This document shows positions 25,096 through 34,800 of a stretch of 64,000 nt of DNA, piece by piece. Position 1 is the stretch's first letter. Each line of letters starts with the position of its first letter. The notes under the pieces are model-generated. The model was given only the letters and a program-made list of their open reading frames with translations, did not search any database and was not told where the DNA came from. The DNA is from Avimonas intestinalis (GTDB taxonomy: Bacteria > Bacillota > Clostridia > Oscillospirales > Acutalibacteraceae), in contig CAJFID010000003.1 of NCBI GenBank assembly GCA_904380375.1, positions 131,403 to 195,402 of the forward strand, written 5' to 3'. A program made the translations under genes and the position numbers.

Positions 25096-25565
25096 GGCAT
25101 TCCCCTCCTTCCGGCAGCGAATAGGAATATTATACCTGAAACGGGCAAAAATTGTGTGACGAAAAAATGAAAACCAAGGCCGGAAATGTGCGCTTCCTGT
25201 CTTTGGCATCCCGACCGGGCTGCCCTTTGTGCGGGAGGCCGCTTTGCGCCGCTGCCTCCGGCATGCCTGCACGTCTTTCAACAGCGAAAAAAGGGCGGAC
25301 GGCTGTTTGCGGGGAGGAGGATCCTGTGAGAAAACCGCTCCGGTTCGCCTTGGGCGGCCATGCTGCGCACCGCACATGCCGCTTTCCCTTTTCGCGTAGT
25401 AAAAGTGGATACGGCGCTTGCCGTATCCACCGGAAATCGGCGGGCTGTATGAGAGGTGCATCCGTCCCCCCCTTTTCCGCGTGCGATTCCTACAGAAGGC
25501 GAAAGCCCCGATGGATCGAATGGGGAGGGGAAGAAGCCTCGGCCCGCGCCAGCCTCCGCCCTCCG
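25096..25565. other. intergenic stretch upstream of tetR and downstream of purF
   Basis: There is no credible gene. The only clear feature is the purF terminator at 25401-25430. The remainder should contain the tetR promoter. Confidence 0.5.
25401..25430 (-). terminator. terminator after purF
   Basis: Perfect 11-bp arms GTGGATACGGC / GCCGTATCCAC flank GCTT. On the minus strand they are followed by TTTTAC. It lies 136 bases past the purF stop. Confidence 0.85.
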
Positions 25566-27056
25566 TTACGGCGCGGCCTGAGTGCCGGTGCTTGCACCGG
25601 CAGGTTCCGGCAGCGCCTTGTTTTGGCCGATTTTTGTATCGTAGCGGCTGGGACCGTGCGCTTTCGGTATGGCGGTGGGATACCCGCCGCTGAAGCAGGC
25701 GCAGCAATAGCCGGTGTGCGGAGGCACGCCCAGAAGCTCGTGCAGCTTTTCCAGCGGCAGATACCCCAGGCTGTCCGCACCGATACAGTCCCGGATCCCC
25801 TCCAGCGTATGATGGCAGGCGATCAGCAGGTCCTGGGAATCAATGTCGGTGCCGTAATAGCAGGGATTCCGGAAGGGCGGGGCGGAAATGCGCACATGGA
25901 TTTCCCGCGCGCCCGCCTCCCGGAGGAGCCCGACAATGCGGGCGCAGGTGGTACCGCGGACGATCGAATCATCGACCATGACCACGGATTTGCCCTTTAC
26001 GGTCTCTTCTACCGGATTGAGCTTGATGCGTACCTTATCCTCCCGCGCCTTTTGCCCGGGAGCGATGAAGGTGCGGGCGATGTAGCGGTTTTTGATAAAG
26101 CCAACGCCGTAGGGGATCCCCGAGGCCTCGGCATACCCCAGCGCGGCGTCCATGCCGGAATCCGGTACGCCGATCACGATATCGGCGTCCGCCGGATACG
26201 TCTGCGCCAAAAGTGCGCCGGCGGTTTTGCGGGCCTTATGGACGCTGACGCCGTCCACGACCGAATCCGGCCGGGCAAAATAGATATGCTCAAAAATGCA
26301 GGTTGTTTTCGGGCGGCGACCGCAGTGGCTGCGGATGGAGCGGATCCCGCCGCTTTCAAACACCAGGATTTCGCCCGGCTCCACGTCGCGGATAAAGGCG
26401 GCGCCGACCGCGTCAAGGGCGCAGCTTTCCGAGGCGATCACGTAATCCTCATCCGCCGTTCGGCCGTAGCAAAGGGGGCGGAAGCCGTTTTCGTCCCGGA
26501 CAGCGATCATCTTGGCAGGGGACATGACGATCAGGGAATAGGCGCCGTCGATCACCTCCATCGCCCGGTCAACCGCCTGCTCAATGGAGGAGGAGCGGAT
26601 CCGTTCTTTGGTGATGATATACGAGATCACCTCGGTGTCGCTGGTGGTATGGAAGATCGAGCCCTGCATTTCCAGAAAGTCGCGCAGCTCCTGCGAATTG
26701 ACCAGGTTGCCGTTGTGGGCCAGGGCCATCCGTCCTTTGTGGTGGTTGACGACGATCGGCTGCGCGTTCCGTCTTCCGCCGCCCCCGGTGGTACTGTACC
26801 GCACATGCCCGATCGCCATATTGCCTTCTCCCAGGTCCTTCAGCACCTCTGGGCGGAAAACGTCGCCGACCAGCCCTACGTCCTTGTAGTATTCAAAGAC
26901 CCCGTCGTCGTTGACCGCGATACCGCAGCTTTCCTGCCCCCGGTGCTGCAGGGCGTACAGCCCGTAATACACGGTGGAGGCTACATCCTTTGTCCCCTGC
27001 GGACAGAACACCCCAAACACGCCGCATTCTTCATGTAGATTGCTCAGATCGCTCAT
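25566..27056 (-). CDS. purF: amidophosphoribosyltransferase
   Basis: PurF makes 5-phosphoribosylamine from PRPP and glutamine, the first committed step of purine synthesis. The catalytic Cys follows a short propeptide (MSDLSNLHEE then CGVFGV). The glutaminase domain has GHVRYSTTG and AHNGNLVN. The phosphoribosyltransferase domain shows the PRPP loop VVMVDDSIVRGTT. The 496-residue length is normal, with a C-terminal tail from about 465 that looks unconserved. Cysteines near the C terminus (GYCCACF) agree with [4Fe-4S]-type PurF. It is last of a minus-strand series glutamine synthetase-ANTAR-purF, 61 bases after the ANTAR gene. Confidence 0.95.
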   Translation of the reverse strand: MSDLSNLHEECGVFGVFCPQGTKDVASTVYYGLYALQHRGQESCGIAVNDDGVFEYYKDVGLVGDVFRPEVLKDLGEGNMAIGHVRYSTTGGGGRRNAQPIVVNHHKGRMALAHNGNLVNSQELRDFLEMQGSIFHTTSDTEVISYIITKERIRSSSIEQAVDRAMEVIDGAYSLIVMSPAKMIAVRDENGFRPLCYGRTADEDYVIASESCALDAVGAAFIRDVEPGEILVFESGGIRSIRSHCGRRPKTTCIFEHIYFARPDSVVDGVSVHKARKTAGALLAQTYPADADIVIGVPDSGMDAALGYAEASGIPYGVGFIKNRYIARTFIAPGQKAREDKVRIKLNPVEETVKGKSVVMVDDSIVRGTTCARIVGLLREAGAREIHVRISAPPFRNPCYYGTDIDSQDLLIACHHTLEGIRDCIGADSLGYLPLEKLHELLGVPPHTGYCCACFSGGYPTAIPKAHGPSRYDTKIGQNKALPEPAGASTGTQAAP

Positions 27057-27117
27057 GTTACCACCTTCCGGGCTGCTTCCCGGCCGCTTCCCGGCCGTGC
27101 CGGAACCAGTCTATGCG

Positions 27118-27723
27118 TTAATTTTCATAGGTTTTGATGATGTTTTCGGCGATTACCCGGCGTTTTACGCAGGCGTCCATTGCCCCTTTCTCAATCGTGC
27201 GGTGCGCTTCCGCCTCGCTCATCTTCAGGCGTTCCATCAGCAGGAGCTTGGCCCGGTTGACCAGCCGGATTTCCTCCATTTTTCCCTGCAGGGTGGAGGT
27301 TTTCTCCTCAAGCGCGCGCAGCCGCCGGCGCGTAGCCACCAGAAGCTTGACCGCTTGATACGTCATTGGCCGGCTGGCCGGCCTCGCCAGGGTCAGGATC
27401 CCGTAATTTTCTACCTTCAGGCTGACGGCGTCGAGCAGCTCGGCTTTGACGAACAGCAGGACGCCGCAGCCCTGGTTTTGTGCCGCATCAATGGCTAGGT
27501 CCATGCCGAAGTCGTCGCTCAGCGGGGTATTGATCAGCAGGAGGTCGAACTCCCGGTCCACCAGCTGCCGCTTGGCTTCCCCCACCGTCGTAACCGAGAG
27601 GATGGGGGAAAATTCGCCGGGCGGCAGCAGACCGGCCAAAAATTGGACGGCCTTTTGGCCTGAGGAAACCACTAAGACGCTGCAGCCGCCTTTTTCCGGC
27701 GGCGCCGGAGCAGTTTGTGTCAA
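27118..27723 (-). CDS. ANTAR-domain RNA-binding antiterminator with receiver-like domain
   Basis: The 201-residue protein has an N-terminal receiver-like fold (CSVLVVSSGQKAVQFLAGLL, FDLLLINTPLSDDFGMDLA). The usual acidic phosphorylation pocket looks degenerate, as in AmiR and some NasT-like proteins. A coiled coil (RRRLRALEEKTSTLQGKMEEIR) and the ANTAR domain follow: RLVNRAKLLLMERLKMSEAEAHRTIEKGAMDACVKRRVIAENII. ANTAR proteins bind paired RNA hairpins and prevent termination. It starts with TTG 27723 after AAGGGAGAGG. Its place between two glutamine synthetase genes and purF suggests nitrogen control, probably of the nearby attenuated glnN leader; that target is inference. Confidence 0.9.
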   Translation of the reverse strand: MTQTAPAPPEKGGCSVLVVSSGQKAVQFLAGLLPPGEFSPILSVTTVGEAKRQLVDREFDLLLINTPLSDDFGMDLAIDAAQNQGCGVLLFVKAELLDAVSLKVENYGILTLARPASRPMTYQAVKLLVATRRRLRALEEKTSTLQGKMEEIRLVNRAKLLLMERLKMSEAEAHRTIEKGAMDACVKRRVIAENIIKTYEN

Positions 27724-27779
27724 GAAAAGCCTCTCCCTTCTGGTTCAGGATCGGGGGAATCCCCTGGAAGGAGAGCGGG

Positions 27780-28970
27780 TTAGGACAAAATGTCCGACAT
27801 GAACCGGCGGATCAGCTCGCTGCCTTCCGCCAGCTGCCGCGCCTGTTCAAGGGTGGAGGGGAGCTGCTCGAGCACTTCGGTCACGGCCGGCCCCGCTGTG
27901 AACAGGTTATCGTCCACCGGCGGGCACAAAGGCAGCTGGCGGCGGACGCCGTCGAGCCCCGCGTAGATCAGCAGCGCATAGGCGATATAGGGGTTGGCGC
28001 AGGGATCGGGGGAGCGCAGCTCAAAGCGCTCGTATTCCCCTTTGGCCGCCGGGATGCGGATTAAGGGGGAGCGGTTTTGGCGGGACCAGGTGACATAGCG
28101 GGGGGCCTTCCTTTCTCCCAGCCGCCGATAGGATTCTTCCACCGGGTTCAGGAAAGCGGTGATTTCACGGATATGGCACAGGATCCCGGCCATGAAGGCA
28201 TCCCGGTCGGCTCGACCGCCGAGGCTTTTTATGGAAATGTTGATGTGCAGGCCGTTGCCGCTTTGATGCTCAAGGGGCTTAGGGGTAAAGCAGGCACACA
28301 GGCCGTTCTGCATGGCGATGGTTTTTACCACCGCCTGGAAGGTTACGGCGTTATCGGCCGCGCTCAGGGCGTCGCTGTACCGGAAATCGATTTCGTTCTG
28401 CCCCGGCCCCTCCTCGTGATGGGAGCTTTCCGGCCGGATGCCCATGCTTTCCAGCGTCAGGCAGATGTCCCGCCGAATGTTTTCCCCTTTGTCGTCCGGC
28501 GCAATGTCCATATAGCCCGCCTGGTCAAAGGGAATCCTGGTCGGCCGGCCGTTTTCGTCGGTTTGGAAGAGATAGAATTCAATTTCCGCACCAAAATAGC
28601 AGGAAATCCCCTCCTCCTTCGCGGCAGCCACCGCCTTTTTCAGCAAGAGGCGGCTGTCCCGGCGGAAAGGCGCGCCGTCCGGATGGCGGATGTCGCAGAA
28701 CATCCGGACGACCCGCCCGTGGGAGGGACGCCAGGGCAGGACCGAGAGGGTGGAGGGGTCGGGAAACAGGAGCAGATCGGACTTGGCTTCGTCCCCAAAA
28801 CCGGCAATCGCGGACGCGTCAATGGAAATCCCATGCTCAAAAGCCCGCGCCAGCTCGTCGGGCATAATGGCGACGTTTTTCTGCCGCCCCAGGAAATCGC
28901 AGAAAGCCAGCCGGATGAATTTGACGTCCTCCTCCCGGCAGTACGTCAATACCTCGTCATACGAATACAT
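27780..28970 (-). CDS. glutamine synthetase type I homologue (GlnA family)
   Basis: The 396-residue protein has the GSI core: beta-grasp start YSYDEVLTYCREEDVKFIRLAFCDFLG, the metal ligands in GAEIEFYLF and EEGPGQNEIDF, the ammonia/glutamate region NGLHINIS, and RIPAAKGEYERFELRSPDPCANPYIAYA. It is about 45 residues shorter than a standard GlnA. The adenylylation tyrosine region is absent, and no GlnR-type features can be judged. It may be a bona fide enzyme or a GlnA-like gamma-glutamyl ligase. ATG 28970 has AAAGGAAGG upstream and a consensus promoter lies about 115 bases farther. It is first in the series with the ANTAR gene and purF. Confidence 0.88.
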   Translation of the reverse strand: MYSYDEVLTYCREEDVKFIRLAFCDFLGRQKNVAIMPDELARAFEHGISIDASAIAGFGDEAKSDLLLFPDPSTLSVLPWRPSHGRVVRMFCDIRHPDGAPFRRDSRLLLKKAVAAAKEEGISCYFGAEIEFYLFQTDENGRPTRIPFDQAGYMDIAPDDKGENIRRDICLTLESMGIRPESSHHEEGPGQNEIDFRYSDALSAADNAVTFQAVVKTIAMQNGLCACFTPKPLEHQSGNGLHINISIKSLGGRADRDAFMAGILCHIREITAFLNPVEESYRRLGERKAPRYVTWSRQNRSPLIRIPAAKGEYERFELRSPDPCANPYIAYALLIYAGLDGVRRQLPLCPPVDDNLFTAGPAVTEVLEQLPSTLEQARQLAEGSELIRRFMSDILS

Positions 28971-29086
28971 AAGCGCCTTCCTTTCCGCCTGGAAAATAAT
29001 AAAAAACGTCCATATGCCTTTGGCCGGATACAGCTCCCGCCAGACACTATGAACGCCATTGCTCATACTGTATATTTTACCTTTCT

Positions 29087-29115
29087 ATTTTATCTCGCAA
29101 GCCGGGATTTGTCAA
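29087..29115 (-). promoter_or_regulatory. promoter of the glutamine synthetase I homologue
   Basis: On the minus strand TTGACA (29110-29115) and TAAAAT (29087-29092) are 17 bases apart. The roughly 110-base leader ends with a weak GCC-AAA-GGC hairpin followed by six T, which could be an attenuator. Confidence 0.8.
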
Positions 29116-29233
29116 TGGGGACTTTGCCTTTTTGCCCGGCAATGCCCAATGAGAAAAACAGGGAGAAGGAGTACAGGGAAACGGGGGATAGCCAGCGCCG
29201 ACGGTTGCCGGACGAAAAAAATAAAAAAAGGGC

Positions 29234-29262
29234 TTGACAAATTTTTCACTTAGGCGTATCCT
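29234..29262 (+). promoter_or_regulatory. glnN promoter
   Basis: TTGACA at 29234 and TATCCT at 29257 are separated by 17 bases, divergent from the neighbouring glutamine synthetase promoter with about 118 bases between the two -35 boxes. Confidence 0.8.
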
Positions 29263-29279
29263 TATGGCTGTAAGGACGG

Positions 29280-29318
29280 CAACGGTGTCGCAGAAGAATC
29301 TGTGGCATCGTTGTTTTT
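29280..29318 (+). terminator. leader terminator 1 of glnN
   Basis: A 15-bp stem with some wobble pairs (CAACGGTGTCGCAGA with TCTGTGGCATCGTTG, loop AGAA) is followed by TTTTT. It begins about 10 bases after the predicted transcription start, so it would stop transcripts almost at once unless overcome. Confidence 0.75.
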
Positions 29319-29416
29319 CTTTGTGTTTTCTCTGGGCGGAGCGGCCCCTTGTATCTCATCGGGATAAGAAGGGCCGGCAGGCTCCGGAGAGAGCAATATC
29401 ATCCATATGGTAAGAA

Positions 29417-29482
29417 GCGGCAAAGGCGTCGCAGAAGGGCTTGGGAAAAGCCGGTTCTGCTGTTTTTGCCGCTTTATTTTTT
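29417..29482 (+). terminator. leader terminator 2 of glnN
   Basis: GCGGCAAA (29417-29424) pairs with TTTGCCGC (29465-29472), with inner stems GCAGAA/TTCTGC and GGCTT/AAGCC. TTTATTTTTT follows, ending 17 bases before the glnN ATG. The 5' arm contains GGCGTCGCAGAAG, nearly identical to GGTGTCGCAGAAG in leader terminator 1. A further possible hairpin, GGCCC/GGGCC, lies between the two terminators at about 29341-29373. Confidence 0.8.
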
Positions 29483-29499
29483 GAAAAGGGGTCATCTGT

Positions 29500-31596
29500 A
29501 TGAACACGATCACCAGTTTGTTCGGCACCAACGTTTTCAGCGATTCCGTGATGCGGGAACGGCTGCCTAAAGAGACCTACAAGCAGCTCCAGCGCACCAT
29601 GAAGGAGGGCAAGCACCTGGATAACGCGGTGGCGAATGTCGTGGCCAACGCGATGAAGGACTGGGCGATTGAAAAGGGAGCCACCCATTTCACCCACTGG
29701 TTCCAGCCGATGACCGGGATCACGGCGGAAAAGCACGACAGCTTCATCACCCCGACAGACGACGGGCGGGTAATCCTGGAATTTTCGGGCAAGGAGCTGA
29801 TCCAGGGCGAGCCGGACGCTTCCTCCTTCCCCTCGGGCGGCCTGCGTGCCACCTTTGAGGCGAGAGGTTATACCGCCTGGGATCCGACCTCCTACGCGTT
29901 TATCAAGGGAACTACCCTGTGTATCCCGACCGCTTTCTGTTCCTATGGCGGCGAAGCGCTGGATAAGAAAACCCCGCTGCTGCGTTCGATGGAGGCCATC
30001 AACCGTCAGGCGCTGCGGGTGCTGCGGCTCTTTGGGGATACGGCGACCACGGCGGTCAAGACCACCGTCGGCCCTGAGCAGGAATATTTCCTGGTGGAAA
30101 AGGAGATGTTTGACAAGCGCCCCGACCTGATTTATACCGGTAGGACATTGTTTGGCTCCAAGCCGCCGAAGGGGCAGGAGCTGGACGACCATTACTTCGG
30201 TACCATCAAGACCAGAGTGGCTGAATTTATGGAGGACCTCAACCGGGAGCTTTGGAAGCTGGGGGTGCTCGCGAAGACCGAGCACAACGAGGTGGCCCCC
30301 GCCCAGCATGAGCTGGCGCCGATCTTCTCCACCACCAACATCGCCACCGACCACAACCAGCTGACCATGGAGCTGATGCAGCGCATTGCCAAAAAGCACG
30401 GCCTTGTTTGCCTGCTGCATGAGAAGCCCTTCGCCGGTGTCAACGGCTCCGGCAAGCACAACAACTGGTCGATTTCCACCAGCAGCGGCAAAAACCTGCT
30501 GGACCCGGGGGATACCCCGTATGAGAACGCGCAGTTCCTGCTCTTCTTGTGCGCAGTGATCCAGGCGGTGGACGACTATCAGGATCTCCTGCGTATTTCG
30601 GTCGCTTCCGCGGGCAACGACCACCGCCTGGGGGCGAACGAAGCGCCGCCCGCCATTGTGTCAATGTTCCTTGGCAGCGAGCTGACGGAAATTCTTGACT
30701 CGATTGAAAAGGATGAGGAATACGGCACCAAGGAAAAGGAGCTTTGGAAGGTGGGGGTCCATATCCTGCCCCGCTTCCCCAAGGATTCCACCGACCGGAA
30801 CCGCACGTCGCCCTTCGCCTTTACCGGCAACAAATTCGAGTTCCGGATGCTGGGCTCGAGCGATTCCATTTCCGGCGCCAACATCGTGCTGAACACCGCC
30901 GTAGCGGAAAGCCTGCGGCAGTATGCCGACATGCTCGAGCAGGCCAGCGATTTCAACGAAACCCTGCACACCTTGATCCGGGAGACCATCCGCCGGCATA
31001 AGCGGATCATCTTCAACGGCAACGGCTATGACGAGCAGTGGGTGGCGGAAGCCGAGCGGCGCGGCCTGCTCAACCTGAAGACCGCGCCCGACTGCCTGCC
31101 GTATTTCATCAAGCCGAAGAACATCAAGCTGTTTGCCGAGCACAAGGTGTTCACCGAGGCGGAAATCCACGCGCGGTACGGGATCCTGCTGGAAAACTAC
31201 AGCAAGATCCTGAACATTGAGGCGCTCACCATGCTTGATATGGCCAACAAGGATCTGCTGCCGTCCTATTCCGCGTATACCAAACAGCTCGGCGAAACCA
31301 TCGCCGCCAAAAGGGCGGCCCTCGCGGACGCGGACTGCAGCTATGAGGAGGAACGGCTCCGCCAGGTTTCCGGCTTATGCGGCAGGATGTTCCGCAAAAC
31401 CAAGGCACTTGAGGAAAGCCTGCTGAATCTGGTCCATCAGGACGTGGACGAGCTGGGGAAGGCGCAGTATTACCGCACGCAGGTTTTCGGCGCGATGAAC
31501 GAGCTGCGTATTGTCGCCGACGAAATCGAAGGCGTGATAGACCGCAAGTTCTACCCCTATCCGAACTACGGCGATCTGCTGTTCGGCGTCCGGTAA
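29500..31596 (+). CDS. glnN: glutamine synthetase type III
   Basis: GSIII is the large dodecameric glutamine synthetase of many anaerobes; it joins ammonia and glutamate with ATP. The 698-residue length and order are typical: the N-terminal FGTNVFSDSVMRERLPKETYKQLQRT, THFTHWFQPMTG, the PTAFCSYGGEALDKKTPLLRS block, the metal-site region VGPEQEYFLVEKEMF, NEVAPAQHELAPIF, and FAGVNGSGKHNNWSI. The ATG at 29500 follows AAAAGGGG. Expression is probably controlled by the two terminators in its leader, with the nearby ANTAR protein a candidate antiterminator. It is followed by gltB and gltD, completing a GS-GOGAT ammonia assimilation block. Confidence 0.97.
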   Translation: MNTITSLFGTNVFSDSVMRERLPKETYKQLQRTMKEGKHLDNAVANVVANAMKDWAIEKGATHFTHWFQPMTGITAEKHDSFITPTDDGRVILEFSGKELIQGEPDASSFPSGGLRATFEARGYTAWDPTSYAFIKGTTLCIPTAFCSYGGEALDKKTPLLRSMEAINRQALRVLRLFGDTATTAVKTTVGPEQEYFLVEKEMFDKRPDLIYTGRTLFGSKPPKGQELDDHYFGTIKTRVAEFMEDLNRELWKLGVLAKTEHNEVAPAQHELAPIFSTTNIATDHNQLTMELMQRIAKKHGLVCLLHEKPFAGVNGSGKHNNWSISTSSGKNLLDPGDTPYENAQFLLFLCAVIQAVDDYQDLLRISVASAGNDHRLGANEAPPAIVSMFLGSELTEILDSIEKDEEYGTKEKELWKVGVHILPRFPKDSTDRNRTSPFAFTGNKFEFRMLGSSDSISGANIVLNTAVAESLRQYADMLEQASDFNETLHTLIRETIRRHKRIIFNGNGYDEQWVAEAERRGLLNLKTAPDCLPYFIKPKNIKLFAEHKVFTEAEIHARYGILLENYSKILNIEALTMLDMANKDLLPSYSAYTKQLGETIAAKRAALADADCSYEEERLRQVSGLCGRMFRKTKALEESLLNLVHQDVDELGKAQYYRTQVFGAMNELRIVADEIEGVIDRKFYPYPNYGDLLFGVR

Positions 31597-31815
31597 CCCT
31601 TGTCCTCCAAGAGGCAAGCGTCCCATACATGCGAATAACGAAGCGATATTTTAGAGTTTATTACCGCGGTGAGCGGCCGCAGCCTCGGAGGCCTTCGGGC
31701 CCCGCGGCTGCGGCTTCGCCGCATGGAGACGGCGGCTCCCGGCCGGGTGCCGCCGCCGAATACCATACGGCCTTTGCCCTTGGGCAATGCAAGGCCCTGA
31801 AAGGACAGGATTGAA
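31597..31815 (+). promoter_or_regulatory. structured stretch between glnN and gltB
   Basis: There is no gene. A long stem with arms GCCGCAGCC / GGCTGCGGC encloses a GGCC-TTCG-GGCC tip (about 31676-31712). Next comes GGCGGC-tCCCGGCCGGGt-GCCGCC (about 31731-31754). No U-run follows either stem. They may be a leader structure or processing site for gltB. Confidence 0.4.
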
Positions 31816-34800
31816 ATGAAGCGACAGCAAAGCGGGCTGTACCAGGCGTCGTTTGAACACGACGCTTGCGGGATCGGCGCCGTGGTCAGCATCAAGGGGG
31901 AGAAAAGCCGCCGGGTCGTCGACAGCGCCCTGAAGATTGTGGAGAAGCTGGAGCATCGCGCCGGCAAGGACGCAACCGGCGAGGTGGGGGACGGCGTCGG
32001 CGTTATGCTGCAGATCCCCCACCCGTTTTTTGAGGAAATCGCCAGGCAGCAGGGCGTTGTGCTCGGCAGGGAGCGGGAATACGGCGTCGGCATGTTCTTT
32101 TTCCCCCAGGACCGCCTACTCTGCACCCAGGCGCAGAAGCTGTTTGAGGTGATCGTTAAAAAGGAGGGGCTTGCCTTCGGCTTTTGGCGGGAGGTGCCGG
32201 TCAATGCGGAGATCCTGGGCCAGCGGGCGCGGGAATGTATGCCGCGGATCTTTGAGTGCTTTATCCATAAGCCCAAGGACCTGCCGAGCGGCATTGATTT
32301 TGACCGGCGTCTGTATGTGGTCCGCCGCACCTTTGAACAGAGCGGGAACGACACCTACGTCGTCTCCCTGTCCAGCCGGACGATCGTTTATAAAGGGATG
32401 TTCTTAGTCAACCAACTTCGGCAGTTTTACCCCGATTTACAGGACGAGCGGTGCGTGTCGGCCATGGCGCTGGTCCACTCCCGCTTCTCCACCAATACCG
32501 TCCCCAGCTGGGAGCGTGCCCATCCTAACCGCTTCCTGCTGCACAACGGCGAGATCAACACCATCCGCGGGAACGTGGACCGGATGCTGGCCCGGGAGGA
32601 AACCATGGCCTCCCCCTGTCTTCAGGCGGATATGGACAAAATCCTGCCGGTGGTCGATGACCGCGGCTCTGACTCCGCCATCCTGGACAACGCGATTGAA
32701 TTTATGGTGATGAACGGGATCGACCTGCCCATGGCCATGATGATCGCCATCCCGGAGCCCTGGAGCAGCGAGGACAACATCACCCGGGAAAAGAAGGATT
32801 TCTACCGCTACTACGCCACAATGATGGAGCCTTGGGACGGCCCGGCGTCGATCCTCTTTTCGGACGGGGACGTCGTCGGCGCCACCTTGGACCGCAACGG
32901 CCTGCGCCCCTCCCGCTACTATGTGACGGACGACGATACCCTGATCCTCTCCTCGGAGGTCGGGGTGCTGGACATCCCGCCCGAAAAGATCGTGCGGAAA
33001 TCCCGGCTTGAGCCGGGGAAAATGCTGGTGGTGGACATGGTGCAGGGGCGGATCATCGCGGACGAGGAGCTCAAGGCGTCCTATGCCCGCCGCCAGCCCT
33101 ATGGGGAATGGCTGGACCGCCATATGGTGCACCTTTCCGCCCTGAAGGTCCCGAACCACAAGGTGGAAACCTATCCCCAGCCCCTGCGGGATAAACTGTA
33201 CAAGGCCTTCGGCTATACCTATGAGGATTTGAAAAACGCGGTCCTGCCTATGGCGCGGGATGGGAGCGAGCAGACCGCATCCATGGGGATTGACATCCCG
33301 ATCGCGGTGCTGTCGGATAAGCATCAGCCGCTTTTCAATTATTTCAAGCAGAGCTTTGCCCAGGTGACCAACCCGCCCATTGACGCCATCCGGGAAAAGG
33401 TCGTGACCGATACCACCGTGTACGCCGGCTCGGAGGGCAACCTGCTGCAGGAAAAACCGGAAAACTGCGCGGTGCTCAAGATCAACAACCCCATCCTGAC
33501 CAGCGTGGATATGCTCAAAATCAAAGCCATTGATCAGGACGGGCTGAAAACCGCCGTCGTGTCCCTGCTGTACTACAAAAACACGCCGGTCAAGCGGGCG
33601 CTTGACCGCCTGTTCGTCCAGGTCGATAAGGCGTATAAGAACGGCGCGAACATCATCGTCCTGTCCGACCGGGGGGTCGATGAAAACCATGTGGCGATCC
33701 CCTCCCTGCTCGCGGTGTCGGCCATGGAGCAATACCTGATCCGCACCAAAAAGCGCACCGCGGTTTCGATTATCCTTGAAAGCGGGGAGCCGCGGGACGT
33801 ACACCACTTTGCCACCCTCCTGGGCTACGGCGCGATTGCCGTCAACCCGTACCTCGCGCACGAGGCGATCGCCGAGCTGATAGACGCCGGGATGCTTGAT
33901 AAGGATTTGTATGTCGCCATTGCGGATTACAACAAGGCGGTGCTCGATGGCGTGGTGAAGATTGCTTCCAAGATGGGGATTTCCACCCTGCAGTCCTACC
34001 AGTCGGCGCAAATTTTTGAAGCGATAGGCATCAAGAAAAGCGTCATTGACCAATACTTTACCAATACCGTCAGCCGGGTGGAGGGGATCGGCCTGGAAGA
34101 GATTGACCAGGACATCCATGCGCGCCACTCTCATGCCTTTGACCCGTTGGGGCTCGGGCTGGACACGACGCTCGATTCCTCCGGCAGCTACAATCTTCGC
34201 AGCGGCAAGGACAAGGACGACCACCTGTATTCGCCCGAGGTGATCGTCGCCCTGCAGCAGGCGACCCGGACCGGGGATTACCGCAAATTCAAGGAATACA
34301 CCGCTCTGGTTGACGACGAAACCCGGCCCCATACCTTGCGCGGCCTGCTCGATTTTGTGTTTGATCCGGAGGGCGGGATCCCGCTCGAGGAGGTAGAGCC
34401 GGTCGAGAACATTGTCAAGCGGTTTAAGACCGGGGCGATGTCCTACGGCTCCATCTCGGAGGAAGCGCACAAATGCATGGCGAAAGCCATGAACCAGCTC
34501 GGCGGGAAATCCAACTCCGGCGAGGGCGGGGAGCAGCCGGAACGGCTCGACTCCGAGTACTGCAGCGCCATCAAGCAGGTGGCGTCGGGGCGCTTCGGCG
34601 TCACCAGCGAATACTTGGTCTCCGCGAAGGAAATCCAGATCAAGATGGCGCAGGGCGCCAAGCCGGGGGAGGGCGGCCATCTGCCGGGCAAGAAGGTGTA
34701 TCCGTGGATCGCCAAAACCCGGTATTCCACCCCCGGAGTGTCGCTGATTTCCCCGCCGCCCCACCACGATATTTATTCGATTGAGGACCTGGCGCAATTG

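Noticed and set aside
25152..27038. 628-codon open frame antisense to purF
   Set aside because: It is a shadow of purF; the first part covers non-coding sequence and a terminator hairpin.
32437..34797. 786-codon open frame antisense to gltB
   Set aside because: It mirrors a GC-rich real gene; the protein is His/Arg/Gly-rich without family motifs, and gltB is complete on the other strand.
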